DNA of 64,000 bases from Cytophagales bacterium (GTDB lineage Bacteria; Bacteroidota; Bacteroidia; Cytophagales; Cyclobacteriaceae), in the NCBI GenBank assembly GCA_017303795.1, contig JAFLBR010000006.1:1-64000 (forward strand). The letters run 5' to 3'. This document shows positions 26,048 to 34,312 of this stretch, piece by piece. A program made the position numbers and the translations under genes. Position 1 is the first letter of the stretch. Each line of letters opens with the position of its first letter. A model generated the notes under the pieces. The model did not search any database. It saw nothing but the letters and a program-made list of their open reading frames with translations, and was not told the origin of the DNA.

Positions 26048-26605
26048 TTAAGGCTGGAAAGTGCTTACTGCTCTGTAAAATTGTCCGCTGCTAATACCAA
26101 TTTTCTTTAATACTTCGCGGGTAGCGCTAATGCATTTCAGTTCCATTGCTGTTTTTAGCGCGATTGGAAATTTCTCGTTGGTGCTGGTAATTAAAATGGT
26201 AACACCATTTTTTAGTTCATGTTTGTAGGTGTTGTACGGAATGGCCTGTATATCAGTACGCTCGCGTGTGGCTAATGCTTTTAATTCGCGATTATCTTCC
26301 GGATAAACAATAACTCCGCCTTTAGACAATGCGTTGGCAACTTTTTCCAGTTCGGGTAACTGATTGCTGCCTACTTCCGATAAAATTAAAATATGAGGAT
26401 GATAATCAAGAAGTTGATCCTCGGCTTCAATCAGAATTACAGGTGCATCACCAGTTTGGGCCGGTTGGCCGGCCGAGTACCAATCAAACTTCCGGTTATT
26501 GGCAGCAAGTATGTGCCGCGCCAGGCTGGCTATTAAACCACGTTGCGCTCCGGTAATGATTATCCTTTGTTTATCAATGCTTTGCTGGTAGATGCTGTCC
26601 GCCAA
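26048..26605 (-). CDS. Shrunken Mur-ligase-like protein lacking the P-loop
   Basis: The 185-residue product (TTG start at 26605; no ATG is available in frame) has scattered but ordered similarity to Bacteroidota Mpl/MurC-type ligases: IIITGAQRGLIASLARHIL in place of the ITGTHGKTT P-loop, NNRKFDWYSAGQ, the acidic IEAEDQ segment, DYHPHILILSEV, SKGGVIVYPED and KLGISSGQFYRAVSTF-like ending. The lysine and threonines that bind ATP are gone, and most of the central domain is missing. It can hardly be a ligase. It may be a regulatory or binding relic linked to cell-wall recycling. It is coupled to the exonuclease gene. Confidence 0.6.
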   Translation of the reverse strand: MADSIYQQSIDKQRIIITGAQRGLIASLARHILAANNRKFDWYSAGQPAQTGDAPVILIEAEDQLLDYHPHILILSEVGSNQLPELEKVANALSKGGVIVYPEDNRELKALATRERTDIQAIPYNTYKHELKNGVTILITSTNEKFPIALKTAMELKCISATREVLKKIGISSGQFYRAVSTFQP

Positions 26606-26740
26606 GGTATAAGTAGTTAAGCATGTAAAGATATATCAAAATGTCTGTCTGTTAAAATGTTAGTTCGTCCAGTTGAAAATTTATTCCCGACTATGGTCTG
26701 AATTTATTCACAAATTCACATGTTTGAATGTAGATAACTT

Positions 26741-26774
26741 GTTGAGTGTAGGAGTAAGCTAAGCGTTACGTTTG
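26741..26774 (+). promoter_or_regulatory. Probable dnaB promoter
   Basis: TACGTTTG (26767-26774) matches the -7 consensus exactly. A weaker -33 element, GTTG (26741-26744), lies 22 bases upstream. The ATG of dnaB follows 38 bases after the -7 element. Confidence 0.5.
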
Positions 26775-26811
26775 TTGCCCTTAAAGAAACTACGTACAAC
26801 AACCACGAAGT

Positions 26812-28344
26812 ATGGAGCAACGATCAACGCCCGTGAGGTTAAGTTCTGCGATGAGCGGAGCCGGAAAATCTAAACTATTAGTGCGCGATATCGCTGATAG
26901 TTTAGGTAAACTTCCGCCTCAGGCGCTTGATCTGGAAGAAGCTATTCTGGGAGCACTTATGCTCGAAAAGAATGCGCTTACCGCTGTTGTTGAATTTCTA
27001 AGACCCGAGCACTTCTACACCGAGCAGCACAAAGAAATTTATAGTGCAATTATTGAGCTGTTCAAGGCATCGGAGCCGGTAGATATGCGCACCGTAGTGG
27101 CGCAACTACGTAAGTCAGGCAAACTTGAATTGGTAGGTGGCGCGTATTACATAGCTGAGCTCACCAGCAAAGTAAGTTCAGCTGCCAACATCGAGTACCA
27201 TGCGCGTATCATTATCGAGATGGCTATTAAACGCGATCTGATTCAGATTGCTTCGCAGATTCATCACGATGCGTATGAAGACACTACCGATGTTTTCGAA
27301 TTGCTCGATAAAACCGAACAGAATATTTTTCAGATTTCGGATTCTAACCTGCGCAAGAACTACGACTCCATGAAGTCGCTCATGTTTCAGGCTACGAAAG
27401 AACTTCAGGAAAAGCGAAATCATAAAGATGGCCTAACGGGAATACCCAGTGGGTTCTCGCGCCTTGATCGGGTTACTTCTGGTTGGCAGAAGTCTGATCT
27501 GGTTATTATTGCAGCTAGACCTGGTATGGGTAAAACTGCATTTATTGTTTCGGCACTGCGCAATGCCGCGGTTGATTTTAGTATTCCTGTTGCAATCTTC
27601 TCGTTAGAGATGGCTTCGTTGCAATTGGTAAATCGTTTGATTTCTGCGGAAGCGGAACTGGACTCAGAAAAAATCAAAAAGGGAAACCTGGCCGATTTCG
27701 AGTGGCAACAGATGGTGCATAAAACCACACGACTTTCAAGTGCGCCAATTTTTATTGACGACACACCGGCACTTTCTATACTTGAGTTGCGAGCCAAATG
27801 CCGCAGACTTAAAGCCGAACACAACATTCAAATGATTGTGGTGGATTACCTGCAATTGATGAAAGGCGAAGCTGGCAGTGGTAACCGCGAACAGGAGATT
27901 GCTTCTATCTCGCGTGCGCTGAAAGGTATAGCCAAAGAATTATCGGTGCCGGTAATTGCACTTTCGCAGTTGAGTCGTGGCGTGGAAACACGAGGTGGTG
28001 ATAAACGACCACAGCTAAGCGACTTGCGTGAATCGGGTTCTATTGAACAGGATGCTGATATTGTTATGTTCTTGTATCGTCCTGAATATTATAAAATTAC
28101 AGTGGATGAAGAAGGTATGCCAACCCAGGGCATGGCCGAGGTCGTTATTGCCAAACACCGCAATGGTTCGCTCGAAAACGTGAAGCTGAAATTTATTGGC
28201 AAGTACACCAAGTTTGCCGATTACGATTCTCCTGATGGATTAACCCCAATGAGCAGTATTACCCGCGAGAGTCGCTTGAATACCTTCCGCGATAATCCAT
28301 CTCCATCTGGCCCTTCGGGAGGGGATGATGATGCACCGTTCTAA
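26812..28344 (+). CDS. dnaB: Replicative DNA helicase DnaB
   Basis: The 510-residue product has an N-terminal DnaB domain (about 35-140, PPQALDLEEAILGALM), a linker and a RecA-like motor with Walker A RPGMGKTAF (K241) and Walker B IVVDYLQL. The late SDLRESGSIEQDADIV and RPEYY segments are standard. It forms a hexamer that unwinds DNA at replication forks. No intein interrupts the motor, and the length is usual (about 450-520). The tail is acidic (GGDDDAPF). It stands alone. Confidence 0.97.
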   Translation: MEQRSTPVRLSSAMSGAGKSKLLVRDIADSLGKLPPQALDLEEAILGALMLEKNALTAVVEFLRPEHFYTEQHKEIYSAIIELFKASEPVDMRTVVAQLRKSGKLELVGGAYYIAELTSKVSSAANIEYHARIIIEMAIKRDLIQIASQIHHDAYEDTTDVFELLDKTEQNIFQISDSNLRKNYDSMKSLMFQATKELQEKRNHKDGLTGIPSGFSRLDRVTSGWQKSDLVIIAARPGMGKTAFIVSALRNAAVDFSIPVAIFSLEMASLQLVNRLISAEAELDSEKIKKGNLADFEWQQMVHKTTRLSSAPIFIDDTPALSILELRAKCRRLKAEHNIQMIVVDYLQLMKGEAGSGNREQEIASISRALKGIAKELSVPVIALSQLSRGVETRGGDKRPQLSDLRESGSIEQDADIVMFLYRPEYYKITVDEEGMPTQGMAEVVIAKHRNGSLENVKLKFIGKYTKFADYDSPDGLTPMSSITRESRLNTFRDNPSPSGPSGGDDDAPF

Positions 28345-28491
28345 TGTAAGCCACGCATATCACAAAGATCTTATAAAGCAGAGGTCTCGATAGAACTTTC
28401 GCGTCTCGGTGGCAAATAGTTCTATAAAAAATTCCCGCTTAGATTTTGAATGTTGCCTCCATGTTGTAACTTGAAACAAGACTAAACAACT

Positions 28492-29484
28492 ATGAAGGCC
28501 CTGATCTTGCGCGAAGCTGGTAAAATTGAATTGGCAGAAATTCCAAAACCGGTTGCGGCTGCCGGTAAAGCATTGGTTAAAATAAAGGCAGCATCCTTAA
28601 ACAGGCGCGATGATTGGATTCGAGAAGGTAAATATCCCAATATCAAGTTTGGTGTTACTATGGGTTCGGATGGTGCCGGAATTGTAGAAGCTGTAGGCGA
28701 TGAAAAAGATCAGCCTTGGGTGGGGCAGGAGGTAGTTATTAATCCCAATATTGATTGGGGTGCCGATCCGGAAGTTCAATCTGGCAAGTACACCATACTG
28801 GGCATGCCAGTAGATGGTACGTTTGCCGAATACGTTTCGGTTCCGGTCGATCGTCTGCATCACAAACCTTTTCATTTGGATTTTCTGCAGGCAGCGGCCT
28901 TGCCACTCGGAGGCCTTACTGCTTTCCGCGCGTTATTCAGGCGTGGTGAATTGCGGGCCGGACACAATGTGTTGATCTCTGGCTTTGGTGGTGGAGTGGC
29001 GCAGTTTGCATTTCTGTTTGCACAAGCAGCCGGAGCCAACGTATATGTTTCTTCGGGTAGCGATGAAAAGATTGAGAAAGCATTGAAGCTTGGCGCGAAG
29101 GGTGCCTACAATTATAAGAAGCAAGCCACCTTCACCGACTTATGGAAAACCAAAGGTGGCTTCGATCTGGTGATTGATAGTGCAGGAGGCGATCAGGTGA
29201 ATAATTTCATTAAAGTATTAAGACCCAAAGGGCGGATTGTATTTTACGGAGCCACCAACGGGTTGCCCGCCAAACTTGATATGTACCGTATGTTCTGGAA
29301 TCAGTTATCCTTACTCGGTTCCACTATGGGTAACGACAACGAGTTTAGCGAGATGTTAACTTTTGTAAGCAAACATCAAATCCGTCCACTGATTGATTCA
29401 ATCAGACCGTTTGCCCGCATAGTAGAATCCTATCCGGATATTACTTTACCCAATAAGGTTGGTAAGATTGTGTTTCAGGTTTAA
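28492..29484 (+). CDS. Zinc-type alcohol dehydrogenase-like / quinone oxidoreductase family protein
   Basis: The 330-residue product has the MDR superfamily layout: a GroES-like N-terminal domain (about 1-120), then a Rossmann fold with ISGFGGGVAQFAFLFAQAAGA for NAD(P)H. The catalytic-zinc cysteine expected near residue 40 is absent (SLNRRDDW), so it belongs to the zinc-free quinone-reductase/enoyl-reductase-like branch. It reduces or oxidises small carbonyl compounds in the cytoplasm; the substrate is unknown. It is a single gene. Confidence 0.9.
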   Translation: MKALILREAGKIELAEIPKPVAAAGKALVKIKAASLNRRDDWIREGKYPNIKFGVTMGSDGAGIVEAVGDEKDQPWVGQEVVINPNIDWGADPEVQSGKYTILGMPVDGTFAEYVSVPVDRLHHKPFHLDFLQAAALPLGGLTAFRALFRRGELRAGHNVLISGFGGGVAQFAFLFAQAAGANVYVSSGSDEKIEKALKLGAKGAYNYKKQATFTDLWKTKGGFDLVIDSAGGDQVNNFIKVLRPKGRIVFYGATNGLPAKLDMYRMFWNQLSLLGSTMGNDNEFSEMLTFVSKHQIRPLIDSIRPFARIVESYPDITLPNKVGKIVFQV

Positions 29485-29637
29485 CAAACGCATAGTTGCT
29501 GCATGAAGAATTTTTGCTGTTTAAAGTTTCAGTTTCAATATAGTGGGGATAAACTTTTGTGCTAAACATTCGTATTATAATTTTAGCAAAGAGTTTATGC
29601 GTTTTTACAGAGGAATCTAACAGAAAAAGAAAATCGT

Positions 29638-29645
29638 TAACTTTG
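29638..29645 (+). promoter_or_regulatory. -7 promoter element of the toxin-antitoxin pair
   Basis: TAACTTTG matches TAnnTTTG exactly and lies 18 bases before the antitoxin ATG at 29664. No TTTG is found at the usual -33 distance, which fits a promoter under control of a bound regulator. Confidence 0.45.
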
Positions 29646-29663
29646 ATTTAAAATTGAAACGCA

Positions 29664-29885
29664 ATGGGCACAGCGCAGATACGGGAAGAGTTACATGAGT
29701 TTATCAACCAGGCAGACGAGAGGATTCTTTCGCTAATCTATGGAATGATGAAGGCCGACCATGAGAACATTTTAACGGATGATGAACAAAGAGACCTTGA
29801 TAAGCGGATTGCTAACCATAAAAACGGAGAATCAAAATCATACACTTGGCCTGAAGTCAGACTCCACATCGAAAAACGAGAATGA
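29664..29885 (+). CDS. Antitoxin of a RelE/ParE-type module
   Basis: The 73-residue acidic product begins with a short helix-rich region (IREELHEFINQADERILSLIYGMM) and ends SYTWPEVRLHIEKRE, a pattern seen in Bacteroidota addiction-module antitoxins partnered with RelE/ParE toxins. It should bind and neutralise the toxin and repress their shared promoter. Its stop overlaps the toxin start by four bases (ATGA), the usual coupling of such pairs. Confidence 0.8.
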   Translation: MGTAQIREELHEFINQADERILSLIYGMMKADHENILTDDEQRDLDKRIANHKNGESKSYTWPEVRLHIEKRE

Positions 29886-30175
29886 ATTACAAACTCGTTG
29901 TAAAGGCAGAGGCCGTTCAGGACATGTCAGAAGCTTTTGAATGGTATGAAGCTAAATTAGAAGGGTTGGGTTCTGAATTTTTAGATGTGGTTGACGATTA
30001 CTTTAGCAGGATAGTAAAAACTCCCAAACTTTATCAATCGCACGGAAACCAAAGAGTGGCAGTGTTAAATCGGTTCCCTTATAAAATTGTGTACGAAATT
30101 GAAGGAAATGCAATTGTGGTTTATGCAGTATATCATGATAAGCGAAATCTGAAAAAATTAATGGATAGAAGATAA
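29882..30175 (+). CDS. RelE/ParE-family toxin
   Basis: The 97-residue basic product has the ParE/RelE fold pattern: VVKAEAVQDMSEAFEWYEAK, then GLGSEFLDVVDDYF, RFPYKIVYEIEGNAIVVYAVYHDKR. ParE toxins poison DNA gyrase and RelE toxins cut mRNA at the ribosome; sequence alone does not decide which. The arrangement of antitoxin first with a four-base overlap is typical. The pair is flanked by gaps of 179 and 240 bases with no recognisable content and is probably mobile. Confidence 0.88.
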   Translation: MNYKLVVKAEAVQDMSEAFEWYEAKLEGLGSEFLDVVDDYFSRIVKTPKLYQSHGNQRVAVLNRFPYKIVYEIEGNAIVVYAVYHDKRNLKKLMDRR

Positions 30176-30415
30176 AAAATCTTGGGTTACCAATCACGAT
30201 CTTCATAATCGTTTCAGGTTCGTTTCTATCTCGAGATCACCAATCACATCATCTTCTTTATTAAGTCAAAAAAGAGTAAATATTCTGCGTCAACTTTCAG
30301 TTCCCTGAATTCCCATAGCATCCGTTTGCATTCTAAACCTCCAATTAAAAATTAGTTTGGATTATTAAATTTTCGGATCATATTGCGGAAGTGTTCTATT
30401 AATTTGGTCTGAAAA

Positions 30416-31471
30416 ATGAACTACATCATTAGTGGTATTCAACAGGTGGGTATTGGTGTTACCGATGCCGAAAAAGCATGGACCTGGTACCGCAAAAATT
30501 TTGGTATGGATGTGCCGGTATTTAAAGATGCTGCCGAAGCAAAGTTAATGACCCGCTACACTTCCGGAAAGGTTGAAAGTCGTTACGCTATTCTGGCGAT
30601 TAACATGTGCGGTGGCGGTGGTTTCGAAATCTGGCAGTACACCAGTAAAACTCCGGTTAAAGCTGCAATAGATTATACATTAGGTGACACAGGGATTTAT
30701 GCGACCAAACTTAAATCGCATGCTATTGACGAAAAGTATGCAGACTTAAAATCCAAAGGCGCCAACTTGCTAACTGAAGTAAACCACGCACCAGATGGGC
30801 GCAAACATTTTTTTGTTACCGATCCTTATGGAAACATTTTCGAGGTTGTAGAAAGTACCAGTTGGTTTAAACTTGGCAAAGCTAAAAGCGGAGGCGTAGC
30901 TGGTTGTGTTATGGGCGTTTCGGATATGGATAAAACCATTCCCTTGTATCGCGATGTGTTGGGTTACGCTGTGGTGTATGATACAACCGAAGTACACAAC
31001 GATTTTAATGGAGTACCTGGTGGCGCTGACAAATTCAGAAGAGTATTATTGCGCGGAACTCAAAGTGATAAAGGAAATTTTGGTCGATTGCTTGGAACAA
31101 CCGAAATAGAATTAGTACAAGTGCTGGGCCGCACACCTCATAAAATGTTTGCCGATCGTAACTGGGGCGACTTAGGTTTTATTCATGTGTGCTTTGATGT
31201 GAATGGCATGAAAGAACTTTCTCACAAGGCAGCAGCTGCCGGTTTTGCGTTTACAGTAGATAGCAGTACTTCGTTTGATATGGGTAAAGCAGCTGGGCAG
31301 TTTACGTATATTGAAGACCCTGACGGAACCTTGATTGAGTTTGTCGAGACACACAAGATTCCAATCTTCGAAAAGATAGGCTGGTACTTAAGTCTTAAAA
31401 ATCGCAACCCGGAAAAACCATTGCCCAACTGGATGGTGGGCATGCTGGCGTTGAATAGGGTGCGGGATTAG
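30416..31471 (+). CDS. Two-domain VOC-family (4-hydroxyphenylpyruvate dioxygenase-like) protein
   Basis: The 351-residue product holds two vicinal-oxygen-chelate domains (about 1-150 and 165-310). In the second domain two of the three expected metal ligands are visible: His in GFIHVCFDV and Glu in DPDGTLIEFVE. The first-strand histidine is not: the strand reads GGVAGCVMGVSD. In the first domain the corresponding position is Gln (QQVGIGVTD). The layout resembles hydroxyphenylpyruvate dioxygenase, but the missing ligand and lack of the C-terminal helix signature make that function unlikely. Probably a VOC enzyme with other chemistry. Confidence 0.7.
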   Translation: MNYIISGIQQVGIGVTDAEKAWTWYRKNFGMDVPVFKDAAEAKLMTRYTSGKVESRYAILAINMCGGGGFEIWQYTSKTPVKAAIDYTLGDTGIYATKLKSHAIDEKYADLKSKGANLLTEVNHAPDGRKHFFVTDPYGNIFEVVESTSWFKLGKAKSGGVAGCVMGVSDMDKTIPLYRDVLGYAVVYDTTEVHNDFNGVPGGADKFRRVLLRGTQSDKGNFGRLLGTTEIELVQVLGRTPHKMFADRNWGDLGFIHVCFDVNGMKELSHKAAAAGFAFTVDSSTSFDMGKAAGQFTYIEDPDGTLIEFVETHKIPIFEKIGWYLSLKNRNPEKPLPNWMVGMLALNRVRD

Positions 31472-31484
31472 AATTAGATCACTC

Positions 31485-31793
31485 TTATATGTTGTCCAGC
31501 ACCGACTGAAGTTCACGTAATGCTGCCAATTCATTTAGCCTCTTCGCTAACTTCAACCCAAGCTGCAACACTCCGGTAGCTCGTTCAACCTCACCTTGTT
31601 CCAGAAAAAAATTCCCGGCCATGTAGTAAGTCGGCAAGTACTCCGGATGCGTGGTTAATAATTGCTCGAACAACTGCCGTGTTTTACAGGGTTCAGTTAC
31701 CTGATACTCAAGCGCGAGCGCGTAAATGGGGAAGGGATCGGTCGGGTCATCCTTCATAAACTTTTCCAGCATTTCAATTCGCGCAGTGTTCAT
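31485..31793 (-). CDS. Small TPR-repeat protein
   Basis: The 102-residue product consists of three helix-pair repeats of the tetratricopeptide type, for example PFPIYALALEYQVTEPCKTRQLFEQLL and PTYYMAGNFFLEQGEVERATGVLQLGL. There is no signal peptide, so it is a cytoplasmic protein-protein interaction module. Partners are unknown. It is convergent with the VOC gene (13-base gap) and divergent from etfB. Confidence 0.85.
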   Translation of the reverse strand: MNTARIEMLEKFMKDDPTDPFPIYALALEYQVTEPCKTRQLFEQLLTTHPEYLPTYYMAGNFFLEQGEVERATGVLQLGLKLAKRLNELAALRELQSVLDNI

Positions 31794-31903
31794 TCGTTTT
31801 TTGAGTTTTTTTTCAGGCTTTTTTAAGATTTAATCCTTTATCTTGAGCCCAAAATTAGGTGTAAAAGCCTAAAGTTTTGATTCTCATTTTATAACCTGAT
31901 GCT

Positions 31904-32638
31904 ATGAAGATATTGGTTTGCATTTCGCACGTTCCGGATACCACCTCCAAAATCAACTTTACCGATAACAGCACGAAGTTCGATACAGCCGGAGTACAGT
32001 TTATTATCGGCCCTTATGATGACTACGCATTAGCACGGGCCATCGAGTTAAAGGAAGCCAATCCCGGCACAACCGTTACCGTTTTAAACGTTGGCCAGGC
32101 CGATACCGAGCCTACCATTCGCAAAGCATTAGCCATTGGTGCCGATGATGCTATTCGCGTGAATGCAGAACCTACCGATTCATTTTTTGTGGCCAGCCAG
32201 ATTGCAGAACATGCCAAAGGCTATGATCTGGTTTTGATGGGTCGCGAGTCCATCGATTACAACAGTGGTGTGGTGCATGCTATGGTTGGCGATCTGCTCG
32301 GCTTGCCGTCTGTTTCTCCGGTTATGAAATTAGATGTGGATGGCGCGAAAGTAAAAATGACGCGCGAGATTGAAGGCGGTAAAGAACAGGTAGAAGCAAA
32401 CTTACCGTTAGTGGCTGGTTGCCAGGAGCCAATTGCCGAATGGAAAATTCCCAACATGCGTGGGATTATGTCGGCCAAAACAAAACCGTTAAAAGTGGTT
32501 GACGCAGTTTCCGTAACAACCTCAGTCGCGTTAAGCAAGTTTGAACTTCCGGCTCCGAAAGGCGCAGTAAAAATGATTGCTGCCGATGCCGTAGCCGATC
32601 TGGTTGCCAAACTGAAAAACGAAGCTAAAGTTTTATAA
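31904..32638 (+). CDS. etfB: Electron transfer flavoprotein beta subunit
   Basis: The 244-residue product begins MKILVCISHVPDTTSKI and contains the ETF beta patterns GPYDDYALARAIELKE and LLMGRESIDYNSG-type residues (VLMGRESID). The protein binds AMP and, with EtfA, carries electrons from acyl-CoA and related dehydrogenases to the quinone pool through ETF dehydrogenase. The gene is followed by etfA after 19 bases. Length is typical. Confidence 0.96.
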   Translation: MKILVCISHVPDTTSKINFTDNSTKFDTAGVQFIIGPYDDYALARAIELKEANPGTTVTVLNVGQADTEPTIRKALAIGADDAIRVNAEPTDSFFVASQIAEHAKGYDLVLMGRESIDYNSGVVHAMVGDLLGLPSVSPVMKLDVDGAKVKMTREIEGGKEQVEANLPLVAGCQEPIAEWKIPNMRGIMSAKTKPLKVVDAVSVTTSVALSKFELPAPKGAVKMIAADAVADLVAKLKNEAKVL

Positions 32639-32657
32639 ATCTTAAATCCGCAAAGAC

Positions 32658-33611
32658 ATGTCAGCACTTGTATTTATAGAAACATCAGAAGGAAAAGCAA
32701 AAAAATCATCGCTTGAAGCATTGTGTTATGCCAAAGCCTTAGGCGGAAATGTTACTGCCATTGTGTTGGGCCCTGCCGATGCAGCTTCGCTTCAGGATTT
32801 AGGAAAGTATGGCGCATCAAAAGTTTTGCATGCAGCCGATTCTAAGTTAGAGAAAGGTGTGATTCAGGTATATGCTTCGGTAATTACCAAAGCTTTTGCA
32901 GATGAAAACGCAGATGTTTTGGTGTTGGCCAACTCATCGCTTGCTACACCGGTAGCGGCAAAAGTTGCTATCAAAACAGGGGCAAGCTTTGCCTCAAATG
33001 TGGTAGAGTTGCCAGATACAACTTCAGGTTTTAAAGTGAAGCGTAGTATTTACACCGGCAAGGCCTTCTGCTGGCAGGAATTAAAAAACGCTAAGAAAGT
33101 AATCGCCATAAAAAAGAATGCAGCCGAAGTAGTTGAAACCGGAGGCAGCGCAACCGTAACACCATATAATGTTACGTTGGCCGATGCAGACTTCAACACA
33201 ACCATTTTATCATCAGAAAAAGCAACAGGCGATGTGTTGTTACCGGAAGCCGAAATTGTTGTTTCGGGCGGTCGCGGAATGAAAGGGCCGGAGCATTGGA
33301 ACATACTGGAAGAATTGGCAAAAACATTGGGCGCTGCTACAGGTTGTAGCAAACCGGTTTCGGATATGAACTGGCGCCCACATCACGAACACGTAGGTCA
33401 GACCGGAGTAAAAGTTGCGCCTCAACTTTATATCGCAGTGGGTATTTCGGGTGCGATACAACATTTGGCTGGCGTAAATTCATCGAAGTGTATTGTGGTG
33501 ATTAACAAAGATCCGGAAGCTCCGTTTTTCAAAGCGGCTGATTACGGAATTGTGGGCGATGCATTCGATGTAGTTCCAAAATTAACCGCAGCCATAAAAG
33601 CAGCCTTGTAG
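32658..33611 (+). CDS. etfA: Electron transfer flavoprotein alpha subunit
   Basis: The 317-residue product has the FAD-binding C-terminal signature of EtfA: VSGGRGMKGPEHW, then HVGQTGVKVAPQLYIAVGISGAIQHLAG and INKDPEAPFFKAADYGIVGD. It pairs with EtfB to form a soluble FAD-containing electron carrier serving beta-oxidation and amino-acid oxidation. Co-directional with etfB and presumably co-transcribed. Confidence 0.97.
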   Translation: MSALVFIETSEGKAKKSSLEALCYAKALGGNVTAIVLGPADAASLQDLGKYGASKVLHAADSKLEKGVIQVYASVITKAFADENADVLVLANSSLATPVAAKVAIKTGASFASNVVELPDTTSGFKVKRSIYTGKAFCWQELKNAKKVIAIKKNAAEVVETGGSATVTPYNVTLADADFNTTILSSEKATGDVLLPEAEIVVSGGRGMKGPEHWNILEELAKTLGAATGCSKPVSDMNWRPHHEHVGQTGVKVAPQLYIAVGISGAIQHLAGVNSSKCIVVINKDPEAPFFKAADYGIVGDAFDVVPKLTAAIKAAL

Positions 33612-33676
33612 ATTTTTGAGGCGACTTCATTTTATAAGTTAGGGATTAAAGATTTTTTTATAATTTCAATTTTTTA

Positions 33677-34300
33677 GTGGCTACGTTGAAGAAAATAAAA
33701 CTTGAAATCTTAGGACTCTCATCCAGTCAAACACAAGCGGGTTCGTTTGCGTTGGTGCTGGGCGAAACAGAGGGCAATCGCAGGTTGCCTATCATCATTG
33801 GAATGTTTGAAGCGCAGGCTATTGCCATCGAGATAGAGAAGATTGTTCCCAATCGCCCCATGACACACGATTTGTTTAAATCGTTTGCCAATAATTTTCA
33901 CTTTCATATAGACGAAATTATTATCTCCGATCTGAAGGAAGGTGTTTTCTTTGCCAAGATTGTGTGTACCGATGGGCTGAAGAAAATTGAAATTGATGCC
34001 CGCCCATCCGATGCCATTGCCATCGGCTTGCGATTTGATGCACCTATTTTTACGTATGAAAGTATTCTGGCGGAAGCCGGAATTGTACTTACCGATCAGG
34101 AGGATGAAGAGGAGCGTGCCGAGACAAAGCCAGAACCTAAGGCAAAAGTTAAAAAAGAGACTACCAAAAAGACCTCAGGTGGAGAAGACTACAAACATTA
34201 CTCAATAGAAAAACTGAACGACTTGCTGAAAGACGCCATTGAGAAAGAAGACTATGAGCGGGCAGCAAAAATTCGGGATGAATTGGGTAAACGAAATTAA
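33677..34300 (+). CDS. Bifunctional nuclease (DUF151) family protein with UVR motif
   Basis: The 207-residue product starts at a GTG (33677). Residues about 5-135 form a DUF151/bifunctional-nuclease domain (GETEGNRRLPIIIGMFEAQAIAIE, ... DARPSDAIAIGLR). A charged linker then leads to a UvrB/UvrC motif (about 178-204, DAIEKEDYERAAKIRDEL). Plant members have been shown to be nucleases; in bacteria the role is undefined, and the UVR motif suggests contact with a partner such as UvrA- or Clp-type proteins. Confidence 0.9.
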   Translation: MATLKKIKLEILGLSSSQTQAGSFALVLGETEGNRRLPIIIGMFEAQAIAIEIEKIVPNRPMTHDLFKSFANNFHFHIDEIIISDLKEGVFFAKIVCTDGLKKIEIDARPSDAIAIGLRFDAPIFTYESILAEAGIVLTDQEDEEERAETKPEPKAKVKKETTKKTSGGEDYKHYSIEKLNDLLKDAIEKEDYERAAKIRDELGKRN

Positions 34301-34312
34301 CCCCGGATTTTC

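Noticed and set aside
28390-28425. Inverted repeat ATAGAACT / AGTTCTAT after dnaB as a terminator
   Set aside because: The loop is 20 bases and no T-run follows; it could occur by chance in AT-rich intergenic DNA.
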